Source of the DNA: a virus
Reading direction: 5' to 3' (one strand)
Length of the DNA: 54,115 nt
IMG/VR virus record: IMGVR_UViG_3300030419_000485
Location: 1-54,115 of that record
Shown: piece by piece, positions 28,696 to 37,448 of the stretch
Layout: each line of letters opens with the position of its first letter
How positions within the stretch are numbered: the stretch's first letter is position 1
Notes under the pieces: generated by a model
What the model saw: the letters and a program-made list of their open reading frames with translations, nothing else
What the model was told of the DNA's origin: nothing
Database searches by the model: none
Program-made: the position numbers and the translations under genes

Positions 28696-28908
28696 CTACA
28701 TTACCTTTCCAGCTAGGATATTAAATAAAGCGGTACATATAGCACTAAAGACAAATGTTGCTGCATAGACTTTAGTATCTAACACAGCCAGCCTGTTTTC
28801 TATCTTTGCTAATCTCTTATCAATAGTACCAAGTCTTTGATTTGATCTCTCTAGTTCATGCACGACATGAACTTTGTACTTTTCCCACCCATTATCGTTG
28901 ATATCCAT
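28696..28908 (-). CDS. Small coiled-coil protein with C-terminal membrane helix (XhlA-like, 70 aa)
   Basis: The ATG at 28908 directly follows the stop of the 559-aa gene; the longer frame overlaps that gene and looks spurious. Residues about 10-45 are a heptad-like coiled coil (ELERSNQRLGTIDKRLAKIE). Residues about 47-66 are a hydrophobic helix, ending in Lys. This is the layout of XhlA-type haemolysin/holin-associated proteins. No endolysin is adjacent, so a lysis role is only a hypothesis; a membrane-anchored virion accessory protein is the alternative. The SD is weak and translation is probably coupled. Confidence 0.65.
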   Translation of the reverse strand: MDINDNGWEKYKVHVVHELERSNQRLGTIDKRLAKIENRLAVLDTKVYAATFVFSAICTALFNILAGKVM

Positions 28909-28909
28909 A

Positions 28910-30589
28910 TCAAATACCAGACGTTTGCTTGACAACAACAACGCCGGTTGTCGAACCAAGGTCAGCACCATTGGAGTTAACAACCCATCGAATATAAGGA
29001 GCAATAGCTTGTGGGAACTCTACTTGAGCAAGCTTTAGTCCAGCAACATTAGGTTTAATGTCAGCAATAACTTCCACTGTGTCTGTCCAAGTAAGTCCAT
29101 CCAGAGATTGTTCGTATCCAAGGTTACAAAGAATTTCATTTACCCCACCACTAAACGCTGCTCTGGGGTTTACAGAAGAAATGTTTGGCCATGTACTGTT
29201 GTAAGTAATTTTAGAAGAATTTCCTACCGTACCCGCAGCGGTGTTTGTACAAGTAACCTGATTATTAGTAGAAGTAGCTGTAATACCCGGCACACCATTA
29301 TCAACATCATTAATAAGCTGTGCTAAATCATAAGCTGCGTATCTGGGACTATGTGCTCCATTGAATTGACCAGCCGCATAAGATCTGGAAGTAGCAGTAC
29401 CACCTGCGAAGGCAGTAGGAACGACAGGACTACAGTGGTCATCAAAAGCAATACCACCCGTAAAGGCAGCGGGAACATTTACAGAACATACTGAATTCCA
29501 ATGAGAAGCATTGTTGACGGTAATGGTTTTATTGCTTGTTGCCCCAGTAGCTCCCTGAACAAGGTCTACTTTCCCGGTAGAAGGGTTTGTAGCCGTAATA
29601 TCTAACGCTGCCTGAGCGTTAATCTTAGCAACTAAATCTGCTGCTGTTCCTGTGGCTCCACCACCTGCGGCAGCAATACCATTGACAGCAATATTACCGC
29701 CGGTTACACCATTATCCTCATTATCAATCTCAAATACTACAGATGTTCCATCAGTATCAACTAAAGTTATAGTAGATCCTTCATTAGGTTTATCTGAGAA
29801 TGTAAAGGTTGCGGTAGCAGCCGTAGCTGACTTTCCAATCGATGTATTACCAGCCGTTCCGGGAGTTCCTTGGAGAATTGTAATCTTACCAGCATCAGCT
29901 GTAGAATCAGTCTCGGAAACTACATTGGGAAACACAAGAAGCAAGTTACCATTAGTAGAATCACCATGACCATTGTTTGAAGTTATTGCAGCAGCAAGGT
30001 TGGCAGCAGCATCTTCTTTCTTGTCAGCATCTGATGCTGCCGTAGCATCCCATTGTGCAAACAGAACATCAGACCCATCTAAACTACCATTAGTAGTGCC
30101 AGCCGCCGCAGCCTTATACGTTTTTGACACAAGAGTTCCGGCAGGATCAGAAGCAATAAGAGTAATCGTTTGGTTAAGCTCAGCACCTTCACTAAATTCA
30201 AACGTAGCAGAAGCAACTTCACCAGTAGTATCTCGTGAGAAGGTTCTTACGGTACCATCAAGAGAAGACGTAAATGTGATTGTAGGAGTAGTAGTCTGGG
30301 CAGATTCCAGAGTAGTCTTAGAAGTAGTTAGAGAGAAGCTATTAGTGGCAGAAACACCAGCTGTTCCACTACCTGAAAAGGCGGTCTCAACAGACACGCC
30401 CGCAAGAACAGAAACACCACCAGTTGTAGCTGTACCCTTAATACCCAAGGCAGTTGAGTTTATATTATCAGTAACAATCTTATTTGTCTTCGACGATAAT
30501 GCTGTCGAAGGGGCTGACTCATAAATAGTTTGTCCTTGAACTGTGGTTTTTGTAACCGAAGCTCGTTGTGAATCTGTTGTAATTGGCAT
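28910..30589 (-). CDS. Modular beta-rich structural protein (559 aa)
   Basis: The gene is preceded by AAGGAG nine bases before the ATG. Composition is dominated by Thr, Ser, Ala, Gly and Val. Two related segments, around residues 125-175 and 255-330 (ATFEFSEG... and ATFTFSDKP..., each followed by TITL strands), suggest repeated beta-sandwich modules. A C-terminal domain (about 480-550) contains QSLDGLTWTDTVEV and YIRWVVNSNG strands. It follows the portal gene. It resembles head-fibre or decoration proteins in style but has no family I can name. Virion surface location is inferred. Confidence 0.7.
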   Translation of the reverse strand: MPITTDSQRASVTKTTVQGQTIYESAPSTALSSKTNKIVTDNINSTALGIKGTATTGGVSVLAGVSVETAFSGSGTAGVSATNSFSLTTSKTTLESAQTTTPTITFTSSLDGTVRTFSRDTTGEVASATFEFSEGAELNQTITLIASDPAGTLVSKTYKAAAAGTTNGSLDGSDVLFAQWDATAASDADKKEDAAANLAAAITSNNGHGDSTNGNLLLVFPNVVSETDSTADAGKITILQGTPGTAGNTSIGKSATAATATFTFSDKPNEGSTITLVDTDGTSVVFEIDNEDNGVTGGNIAVNGIAAAGGGATGTAADLVAKINAQAALDITATNPSTGKVDLVQGATGATSNKTITVNNASHWNSVCSVNVPAAFTGGIAFDDHCSPVVPTAFAGGTATSRSYAAGQFNGAHSPRYAAYDLAQLINDVDNGVPGITATSTNNQVTCTNTAAGTVGNSSKITYNSTWPNISSVNPRAAFSGGVNEILCNLGYEQSLDGLTWTDTVEVIADIKPNVAGLKLAQVEFPQAIAPYIRWVVNSNGADLGSTTGVVVVKQTSGI

Positions 30590-30592
30590 TTA

Positions 30593-32179
30593 CTATACTC
30601 CTTGCATCTGCTGCATTACTCGCTGAATTCCAGCCCCGTCGTTCTGCTCTAAATCCTGCTGAGCAGCTTGGGCCATAACTTGTGTTGCCATTTGATTGGC
30701 AGCTATTTCCTGTTGTTGGGTACTCTGTATTTCTCCTCGGGCCTGTGCCAGCTTAAGCTGTTCTTCCCGAACCTGCTCTTCATTCTTGACCCATAAATCA
30801 GAATTAAATCCAAGAGCAGTAATTAAAGCCTTGCCGTACTCATCCCATCGGAACATAGCAGCAGCAGGCTCTGGAAGATTTCGAACCATTTCACCCATTT
30901 GCATAAGCTTATGAAGATCAGAGTCTCGACTGAGAGCTTGAAGACCCGTAACGATCTCGACATTCAGGAGTCCCTCTTCTTCGCTAAACATTTCAGATAA
31001 CCTCTGATCTACTTCACCTTCAGAGATCATAAGGAATACAGTTCTTGAAACAATTGGCTGCATTAGATCACGAGCAATAGCAGAGAAAGCCCCACCTAAT
31101 ACATGCTCAAGTTCTTGACCAATCATTCTCACAGCAGTAGCCGTAACTCTTTCGCCTTGAGGAATACTAGCACTGTCAAGCAAGAAAGCACGACCAAGTT
31201 CTTGGCGAAGAATATTAACACCAGATTGGGTAGAAGAGATTTGAGGATTCATAGTTGTAGCGGGAGATACAACATGGACCTCATTAGGTCTAGCACCAAT
31301 CCAACCACCAGTTGGAGTACCATTAATATCATCCACTTCCGCCATACCAGTAGGATCAACAGCCATCCAGAATACAGATGACGCTGTTATCCCATTAATT
31401 AACCCCTCAGTAAATCCTTCAAGAGTTTTAATATCACCAATTAAATCCTCACAATGACTACGACCATAATTTTCACCGGGAATACCAGCCCATCTAAGCA
31501 TCACAAAGTTAGGCACAGAATAAATACCGGAATTAACAACATTACCATCCTTATCTTCAGTCTTAGATTCCCACCCTTCCTCAATCCTACATAGTTTGGT
31601 GTATACAGGACGGTAACCATTACGGCTATCCATGTCTAAAGAGGATGTGTATAGATCAGCGTTGTCCATATCACCATCCAAGCTTTCATATTCCTTATAG
31701 ATAACCTCTTCTACCTCTCCATAAACATCCCGCCTTACAACAAAGCGATCAATACGGATAATTCTAAAGTTCATACTATCTTCCATAATAAGCATCACAT
31801 CACCAACAACAATAAGGTGTTGTAATAATTGATAAATAGTTTCCCTTAGATTTCCACTGCTTAATTTGTTATAAACTTGGTAGCTAAGATTATTTAAGTA
31901 CGCATCAACCTGAGGTTCAGCTTGCATGCCAGTTGACAACTCAAACCTAAAGAAAGGTGAATCATTTAGCGGAAGCAAGGCACTAAGCATTCTGCTGGCC
32001 ATGGCAGTAACACCTCTGGCAGCAGTAGAGCTATAGGGCTGAGGAAGCTGGTCTTGCTCTGTCCACCCGTCAGGTGGGAGAAGAGAAGGTACTGTCAAAC
32101 TTGAGCAATACCTTGCTCTTTCCAGTTTACTAGTTCTAAGAGAATCTAGTGCTTGGAATCTTTCCGCTAAAGTTGTCAT
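30593..32179 (-). CDS. Portal protein (T7 gp8-like head-tail connector)
   Basis: A 528-residue protein with GGAG nine bases before the ATG. It shows conserved T7-family portal features: an early SLLPP segment, STAARGVTAMASRMLSALLP, the SPFFRFEL strand, an FRIIRIDRFVVRRD strand, and a C-terminal Gln-rich helical barrel (about residues 470-520). It forms the dodecameric ring at the packaging vertex. Length matches T7 gp8 (536 aa). It opens the head gene set. Confidence 0.95.
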   Translation of the reverse strand: MTTLAERFQALDSLRTSKLERARYCSSLTVPSLLPPDGWTEQDQLPQPYSSTAARGVTAMASRMLSALLPLNDSPFFRFELSTGMQAEPQVDAYLNNLSYQVYNKLSSGNLRETIYQLLQHLIVVGDVMLIMEDSMNFRIIRIDRFVVRRDVYGEVEEVIYKEYESLDGDMDNADLYTSSLDMDSRNGYRPVYTKLCRIEEGWESKTEDKDGNVVNSGIYSVPNFVMLRWAGIPGENYGRSHCEDLIGDIKTLEGFTEGLINGITASSVFWMAVDPTGMAEVDDINGTPTGGWIGARPNEVHVVSPATTMNPQISSTQSGVNILRQELGRAFLLDSASIPQGERVTATAVRMIGQELEHVLGGAFSAIARDLMQPIVSRTVFLMISEGEVDQRLSEMFSEEEGLLNVEIVTGLQALSRDSDLHKLMQMGEMVRNLPEPAAAMFRWDEYGKALITALGFNSDLWVKNEEQVREEQLKLAQARGEIQSTQQQEIAANQMATQVMAQAAQQDLEQNDGAGIQRVMQQMQGV

Positions 32180-32185
32180 GGTTTA

Positions 32186-32563
32186 TCACTCCGGTCTTGG
32201 TGTCTCTATGTTTGTGGCTTGCTCTTGACCAGCACCTAAGGCTCCCCACATCTGACTACGCCTGCGTTCTCTGTCTTGAGCAGCAACATCAGCTTCAGAT
32301 GGGGCATACTCGGCAGCCTCTCTTTCAAGCTTTTCGATATCCTTAACACGCTCAGCCTCTTGAACCTTACTGATCTTTTCCATTTCTCTTTGTTGTGCTT
32401 GTCTTTGTCTCTCCATTTCCATCTGGAATTCACGAGCTCTTGCGTCTCGTTCTTGGGCAAGCATGTCTTCTTTCTCTAATAATCCAGCCCTATCTTCAGC
32501 AGATAAACCGGCAGGAATATCAGGACCGCCTCCAAAGAAAAGAGGATGTGTTCTATAGCTCAT
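32186..32563 (-). CDS. Coiled-coil protein upstream of portal (125 aa)
   Basis: The ATG overlaps the previous stop (TAATG) with AAGGAG nine bases upstream. Residues about 25-85 form a continuous charged helix rich in Glu/Arg/Gln (ERQRQAQQREMEK-like), predicted coiled coil. No family is recognised. Its place between the tandem-repeat protein and the portal suggests a virion or assembly component. Confidence 0.65.
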   Translation of the reverse strand: MSYRTHPLFFGGGPDIPAGLSAEDRAGLLEKEDMLAQERDARAREFQMEMERQRQAQQREMEKISKVQEAERVKDIEKLEREAAEYAPSEADVAAQDRERRRSQMWGALGAGQEQATNIETPRPE

Positions 32564-33273
32564 TATCTAGGTCTCCTTGGTGGGGTATCTCTGGTAGTTT
32601 CACCAACTCCACGCTCTGACGTACTCATTGCTGGAATTGTTGGCATATCTCGTGCCTGTCTAGCAATTGTTTTCATTGCTTCCTTATCATAACCAATCTC
32701 CTGCTGACTCTTTTCTCGTGCAGCCTTATTAATTTCAGCCTCTCTTTCGGCCATAGCTTTTCGGTGTTCAATATCACCCTGTAATTTTCGTCTACGAAAG
32801 TTTGCTCTTGATTGTCTCATCCACTTGTCATGTGAACCTTTTAATATGGCCAGTTTTTTCTCAGCTCTCATCCTGTCAACAGCACTTGCTGATCTCTTCA
32901 TTTCTTCTAGTCTTGCAAACTCCGCCTGCTGCGCAGCAAGTTGTGCCATATACTCTGCTTCTAGATCCTCATTGTAATCAGGATCTAGTTCATCGATACC
33001 AGTTACATCGGCTGTGAAAGCCATGGTTTCATGGTATGCGGTACCAACAACATCACCAGTAAAGTCAATTGTTTCCTGAACAGCATCCCCAGTAAAGTCA
33101 ATTGCTTCCTGAACAGCATCCCCAGTAAAGTCAGCTACTTCCTGAACAGCATCCCCAGTAAAGTCAGCTACTTCCTCAAACGCGTCCGCAACTTCTTCAA
33201 AGACAGAAGATGCAGTATCAGTCACTGCATCCCAAGCATCTTCTACCCAGCTTATTGGATTAAACCCACCCAT
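32563..33273 (-). CDS. Tandem-repeat acidic protein (236 aa)
   Basis: The ATG at 33273 has AAGGAGG eight bases upstream; the longer frame lacks an SD. The N-terminal third contains four near-identical 11-residue repeats of the type VADFTGDAVQE, preceded and followed by degenerate copies. The repeats alternate Asp/Glu with hydrophobic positions, compatible with amphipathic helices. The C-terminal half is a basic coiled-coil-like region with many Arg/Lys. No family is named. Location just before the portal suggests a structural or internal head role. Confidence 0.7.
   Translation of the reverse strand: MGGFNPISWVEDAWDAVTDTASSVFEEVADAFEEVADFTGDAVQEVADFTGDAVQEAIDFTGDAVQETIDFTGDVVGTAYHETMAFTADVTGIDELDPDYNEDLEAEYMAQLAAQQAEFARLEEMKRSASAVDRMRAEKKLAILKGSHDKWMRQSRANFRRRKLQGDIEHRKAMAEREAEINKAAREKSQQEIGYDKEAMKTIARQARDMPTIPAMSTSERGVGETTRDTPPRRPR
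33055..33186. repeat. Four tandem 33-bp repeats inside the 236-aa gene
   Basis: The unit (plus strand, beginning nCCAGTAAAGTCA) recurs four times in register with few changes and encodes the 11-residue protein repeat. The unit keeps the reading frame, so copy-number change by slippage or recombination would alter protein length without a frameshift. Confidence 0.9.
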
Positions 33274-33274
33274 G

Positions 33275-33466
33275 TCAGCCTCCTTTCCTTTGCATTTCAA
33301 TCACTTTTTCTATAGCTGTAATAGCCTCTTCATGACCGTAATGAATCGCAAGGAGGCGAACCATATCATCAGTTGTCGCTTTTGGATCGTACTTTGGATT
33401 TGGAAACTTTTCCCTTAGGTACTGAACCAGTTCCTTGTCCACTCTTGGTAGTTGTTTCCAATCCAT
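33275..33466 (-). CDS. Small hypothetical protein (63 aa)
   Basis: The ATG at 33466 has AGGAG seven bases upstream. It encodes a charged helical protein without membrane or metal-binding motifs. Its first 98 bases overlap, in another frame, the 3' end of the 73-aa gene. Its stop is directly before the tandem-repeat gene. Function unknown. Confidence 0.6.
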   Translation of the reverse strand: MDWKQLPRVDKELVQYLREKFPNPKYDPKATTDDMVRLLAIHYGHEEAITAIEKVIEMQRKGG

Positions 33467-33590
33467 CAAGTTTCTCCTGCATAACATCAAACTTAACCAA
33501 TAATTCTCTTAAACACAAGACAACCTCAGCAGGCAGAACATTCCCGCCCATCTGAACCTTGCGTTTAATCGTCTCAAAATTATGTTGCAT
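33369..33590 (-). CDS. Small hypothetical protein with basic tail (73 aa)
   Basis: The ATG at 33590 lies within the last codons of the RNR gene, and GGAG eight bases upstream supports it. Residues about 20-45 are a Leu-rich helix; the C-terminus is a Lys/Ser-rich tail with several KxK patterns. It overlaps the next gene by 98 bases. Either gene could be dispensable, but both have good SDs. Function unknown. Confidence 0.6.
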   Translation of the reverse strand: MQHNFETIKRKVQMGGNVLPAEVVLCLRELLVKFDVMQEKLDGLETTTKSGQGTGSVPKGKVSKSKVRSKSDN

Positions 33591-35493
33591 ACGTATTCTC
33601 CGTAATGTCGACAACTTCACAAGCTCCACCGTGGCAGGCAAGCTCTTGTGAACTCGTTGTCATATCGTCTGTCTCATAACGAGTAAGCCCTAACCAATTG
33701 ATCTCTTCGGGCATTTGTTCCATAAGTTTATCATATTCCGTCTTACTAATAGATTCAAACGGAGCTTGATCGTAGACATTGTTATCGTAAGGAAGGAAGG
33801 ATATCCCACTTACATAATCCCAATTAGACCACACCCACTGACCAACGTCAAGGAAGTTATCGTCTGTATAGGATACAGTAATACTTGGCTTATGATCACA
33901 CCAAGTCTTTTGATACTCAAGCCAAAGATTTAAATGGCTGATTGGATCTATTTCTTTCTGTACCACAGCTCCTGCCGGAGATGCGATGGGAAAGCTAAAG
34001 ATCATAGTTTTATCCGGGCTTGCCACACAAGGCTCGTGAGGAATATTGTTATCAATCATAAACTGACAGATAGGATCCTTCACATCAATACGAGCACGAC
34101 GAATGTAGTGCATGGCATAACGAGGATGCATACCAGAAGACGTGCCAGCCACACAAGAGGTAGTTCCACTCGGCTTACAGCATGTAATTGCCTTGCTTGG
34201 ATTAATACCAAGACGATCTGACCAAATCAGGTTAGTTTCCTGAGCAACTTCACGAAGCTTTTGCAAGGTCCAGCGAAGCTTCGGCATACCTTCCTGACCC
34301 GACATTAGTCGATTGTCGTAGATACCTGTAAAGGATACGCCAAGAAGCCTTTCTTCCTCGCAGTTATTTTTCCAATCATCATCAAGATATTTAAATCTAG
34401 TACACGCAGACTGGATTGTACCAAGGATGGTAGCATAAGAAACCTTAGCCTTAAGAGAATCCAAGTCATCATGGGCTCTAACAACAACCTCAGTTAGGTT
34501 ACAGAACTGTTTGGGCCGTAGAATAATCTCAGAGCAGGGGTTTGTTCCAAACTCAATTCCCTCTACTTCTCTCCCTGATCTCTCTGCCAGCATACTGAGA
34601 CACTCACGATTGCAGATACCACGCTCACCAGAGCGAGAGTTGTACATCGCTGACCACTCATCAAGGAACTGTGACAGTTCTGGCTTTGAGTCATACACAG
34701 CTGAGTTGTTGCTTAGTCTACGGTGTCCCGAGGATTCCCACCACGGGCCAGACTTAGCGGTAGCCATGCTTCGGTCGTGTAGGTCACTGAGTGAGATGAG
34801 GGCTGAGCGGCGTACCGCACCAGCTATCACAATCTCACCAGTCATACATACAATATCATGTACCTCAATCGAAGAAAGCTTTCGGCCTTTAGCCTTATCA
34901 AATACATTAACAACATATCTAAACAGCTTTTCTAGAGGCTCTGGACCACTGGCTCTGCCACCAAATGTCTTCAGTCTAGCACCGGCGGGCCGGATTAGAC
35001 TTGTATCCCAAGTAGGATGAATCCCACTATATAGGTGACCAAGCAAGATCCTAAAGGAATCTGCCCAACCTTCTCTGGAATCTGGAACGGTAATAACCTC
35101 ATCGTGATCCCGTTTAATGTCCTCGGGAATAGTCGGAAGGCCGTCAACCACATGAGATTCACATGAGAAGCCGACTCCGGTTCCGCAGCACAGCACGTAC
35201 ATCACGTCTGAGAATGACCGAATCGACGTGATAGGTATATATGAACAATTGTACATACACACATCATCAACATCAGCAGCAGGGCCAGCAGTCATCAAAG
35301 CACGCATAGAGGGAAAGACTTCGCGGTCAAAGGTAGCTTCACGCAAATCCGCAAGCTCTCCTCGGAGGCTGAAGCGGGATTCCATGTAATCATAGTACCG
35401 ATCCACACACTCCTCCCAAGTTTCTCGTCTATTTTTTTCTTCATTCCATCGACAATACTTACTTTTTACAATGAATTCTTGAAAATTGTCCAC
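33580..35493 (-). CDS. nrdJ: Ribonucleotide reductase, class II, B12-dependent (NrdJ-type, monomeric)
   Basis: A 637-residue protein starting at a GTG at 35493, nine bases after TAGGAG. The key cysteines have the spacing of the Lactobacillus leichmannii monomeric enzyme: Cys83 (NCSY) for Cys119, Cys320 in NPCSE with Glu322 for Cys408/Glu410, Cys331 eleven residues later for Cys419, and a C-terminal CHGGAC pair (Cys620/Cys625) for the Cys731/Cys736 swinging arm. It reduces ribonucleotides using adenosylcobalamin, without oxygen or a second subunit, and so supplies dNTPs for phage replication. It needs host or environmental B12. It lies after the exonuclease and before the head genes. Confidence 0.95.
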   Translation of the reverse strand: MDNFQEFIVKSKYCRWNEEKNRRETWEECVDRYYDYMESRFSLRGELADLREATFDREVFPSMRALMTAGPAADVDDVCMYNCSYIPITSIRSFSDVMYVLCCGTGVGFSCESHVVDGLPTIPEDIKRDHDEVITVPDSREGWADSFRILLGHLYSGIHPTWDTSLIRPAGARLKTFGGRASGPEPLEKLFRYVVNVFDKAKGRKLSSIEVHDIVCMTGEIVIAGAVRRSALISLSDLHDRSMATAKSGPWWESSGHRRLSNNSAVYDSKPELSQFLDEWSAMYNSRSGERGICNRECLSMLAERSGREVEGIEFGTNPCSEIILRPKQFCNLTEVVVRAHDDLDSLKAKVSYATILGTIQSACTRFKYLDDDWKNNCEEERLLGVSFTGIYDNRLMSGQEGMPKLRWTLQKLREVAQETNLIWSDRLGINPSKAITCCKPSGTTSCVAGTSSGMHPRYAMHYIRRARIDVKDPICQFMIDNNIPHEPCVASPDKTMIFSFPIASPAGAVVQKEIDPISHLNLWLEYQKTWCDHKPSITVSYTDDNFLDVGQWVWSNWDYVSGISFLPYDNNVYDQAPFESISKTEYDKLMEQMPEEINWLGLTRYETDDMTTSSQELACHGGACEVVDITENTYAT

Positions 35494-35514
35494 GAAAGTT
35501 TCTCCTATTAGTCT

Positions 35515-36264
35515 TTATACTCCACCTATAGGTTCCCATAGGCGGATTTCACCAGTCTCTGTATCATAACTACCTTTAGATAATATCCTTACGCACCTAG
35601 CCATCGCTAGGGCTAGCTCGTGATCATCTAAATCACATGTATCACGAGGTCGGTACTTATCCATACAGTATAACTCAAATATGTGGCTATGTCTATCCCC
35701 ATCCCCCCACTTTTTGAGAAAAGATTTGGCTCTCTTTGGGCCAATCCTCCACAAGCCGGGGATGCAGTCGGTATTATCACCTGACATCCACTGGATACAG
35801 AAGAATTCTTCAGCCTCTTCTTTGTCCACATATACGGGGTAGTCTTCTTTAAAAGGATTATAATGCCACCCTTCCACACCCCTCAGATCCTTATCGATAG
35901 TGACAGCGATCTGGTCTTGAGCGTTCATTCCCATAATATCATCAGCCTCAAGTCTGGGATAGGATACACAGTCATACACCTCTTGGATATAATCTCGAAC
36001 CTCCATCAAAAACTCAGGCTCAGGTTTAGTTTCTCTGTTCTTCTTATAGTTTGGCCAGATATCCCTTCGGAAATTCTCTTTTCGGCTACAAGACAAGGCC
36101 ATCACAAACTCATCGGCATCAGCAGGGATCCACATCTCTAACATCTCCTCAATAATATAAGGAATAAATGCAGGATCCCCTGTCTCAGCCTGCAAGGCAC
36201 TGCGGTATGCAATGATGTCCGCATCTAGAACAGCTTTAGTCGGAACAGAAATAATCTCGGTCAT
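35515..36264 (-). CDS. 5'-3' exonuclease, FEN/PIN type (T7 gp6-like)
   Basis: About 249 residues from the ATG at 36264; other in-frame ATGs at 36267 and 36276 are possible. Metal-binding acids are visible in AVLDADIIAY (Asp14/Asp16), RLEADDIMG and VTIDKDL. The helix-hairpin-helix region GDNTDCIPGLWRIGPKRA, which holds DNA, follows. The activity removes RNA primers and degrades host DNA to recycle nucleotides, feeding the neighbouring RNR and kinase. It overlaps the 3' end of the kinase gene. Confidence 0.9.
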   Translation of the reverse strand: MTEIISVPTKAVLDADIIAYRSALQAETGDPAFIPYIIEEMLEMWIPADADEFVMALSCSRKENFRRDIWPNYKKNRETKPEPEFLMEVRDYIQEVYDCVSYPRLEADDIMGMNAQDQIAVTIDKDLRGVEGWHYNPFKEDYPVYVDKEEAEEFFCIQWMSGDNTDCIPGLWRIGPKRAKSFLKKWGDGDRHSHIFELYCMDKYRPRDTCDLDDHELALAMARCVRILSKGSYDTETGEIRLWEPIGGV

Positions 36265-36958
36265 CATCTTCCTCATCTTCCTCTAGCTTACCAAACTCAT
36301 CCAAGAATAAATCAACCAACTCGCTGATTACTAGACCCATCTCTTCATTGTTGTAGTTTGGAGAAGCTTGTACTCCTGTCCAGATAGGAGCCATAGAAGA
36401 AACCTTTTCGCTAAGGTCCTCCTCATCTCCATCATTATTAATAACATAATCAAACAAAGACAGCAGCTTATCATCACCATTCTCAATAGAAGAGGCCATA
36501 TGTTCTGAGTGGTGCTGTCTCCAATCTCCATCCATATCTTCAATCTTCCTATTGCCGGGGCTTACAAAGATTGTACACGCCCTATACTTCTTGGCGATGG
36601 AGATTTCATTATCATACCGACAATCATCAGCGATGACGACCCTTTGCCAATAAGCTTTGCCATTTTTTAGATCCTTAAGTTCTTCTTCATAGATTTCAAT
36701 AAGGCGATCTTCAAAGGCACGGACCCAATAGTCCGGATCCTCTTCTCTCTTTAAGGCACCGTGAACCTGACAAAACTCCCTGTATTCACTAGGAGTTTCT
36801 TCTTTTGTGTAACCACGACTCTTAGCCTCGTCCTTAAGAGGCCCAGCAAAGGGGAGAATGATAGGTTTAAACCCTAATTCAAATGCTTCTTTAGCTAAGA
36901 GTTTGGCAAGAACTGTTTTCCCGACTCTTGCTACGCCAGAAATGATTATCAACTCCAT
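36236..36958 (-). CDS. Deoxynucleoside monophosphate kinase (P-loop)
   Basis: A 240-residue protein with AAGGAG ten bases before the ATG. The N-terminal Walker A loop reads GVARVGKT (residues 8-15). A central VVIADDCRYDNEI strand-loop and a later DWRQHHSEHMA segment are characteristic of phage dNMP kinases of the T4 gp1/T5 type. The C-terminus is strongly acidic. It phosphorylates dNMPs released by exonucleases, complementing the RNR. It begins inside the last 68 bases of the 185-aa gene. Confidence 0.8.
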   Translation of the reverse strand: MELIIISGVARVGKTVLAKLLAKEAFELGFKPIILPFAGPLKDEAKSRGYTKEETPSEYREFCQVHGALKREEDPDYWVRAFEDRLIEIYEEELKDLKNGKAYWQRVVIADDCRYDNEISIAKKYRACTIFVSPGNRKIEDMDGDWRQHHSEHMASSIENGDDKLLSLFDYVINNDGDEEDLSEKVSSMAPIWTGVQASPNYNNEEMGLVISELVDLFLDEFGKLEEDEEDDDRDYFCSD

Positions 36959-37448
36959 TTACTAGCTCCTTGTATAGTGTGTGCGGTGCAACATGTAAAT
37001 TAATTTTGTATCCGCACATCCTTAAAATATAACTAATCGCCAATGAACAGGTCATAGGCACATAGGTCTTTGAAAAGCATCTACCAACAAGCCACCAATA
37101 TATGTTTTCCCAAAAGGTAGATATCCTAAACTCTGGTCTGTCAATAAACCAAGACATCTGTGCTATACTTACGGGAGCAGTGCCTAAATCAACAGATAAA
37201 AGCTTTGGCTCATAGCCAGCTCTACTTAGTAACCACTGAAATCTTTTATAGTCTACCAGATACATTCCTCTACATCTATTTATAACTATCACATATTTCC
37301 TATTTTCCTGCTCAAAAGTTAAATAACAATGTGCTATTGTCTGACAGGACATAGCTTGGTAGATCCTTGTTCTGTGGTCTGAACGTAGTACAGCCTTTAC
37401 AACAAATAAGGCTTCTACTTTTGTTGGTTTAAACGCGGGAAGCAACAT
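36891..37448 (-). CDS. Hypothetical Cys/Trp-rich protein (185 aa)
   Basis: The start overlaps the DUF4406 stop (TAATG), and no clear SD is seen, so translation is probably coupled. Residues about 130-165 read TCSLAISYILRMCGY followed by an APHTLYKEL segment, reminiscent of NlpC/papain-like peptidase helices (Cys at helix start, then a Gly-rich turn and TPxxL). A matching catalytic His is not obvious, so no function is assigned. The 3' end overlaps the kinase by 68 bases. Confidence 0.6.
   Translation of the reverse strand: MLLPAFKPTKVEALFVVKAVLRSDHRTRIYQAMSCQTIAHCYLTFEQENRKYVIVINRCRGMYLVDYKRFQWLLSRAGYEPKLLSVDLGTAPVSIAQMSWFIDRPEFRISTFWENIYWWLVGRCFSKTYVPMTCSLAISYILRMCGYKINLHVAPHTLYKELVNGVDNHFWRSKSRENSSCQTLS

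Noticed and set aside
29973-30524. 183-aa plus-strand frame opposite the modular structural protein
   Set aside because: It is a shadow created by Ala/Thr/Ser-rich codons on the other strand; there is no SD and no other plus-strand gene nearby.
33055-33186. CRISPR-like array
   Set aside because: The units are directly adjacent 33-bp copies without spacers and lie within a coding frame.
34511-35020. 169-aa plus-strand frame opposite RNR
   Set aside because: RNR is certain on the minus strand; the plus frame shows no family features.
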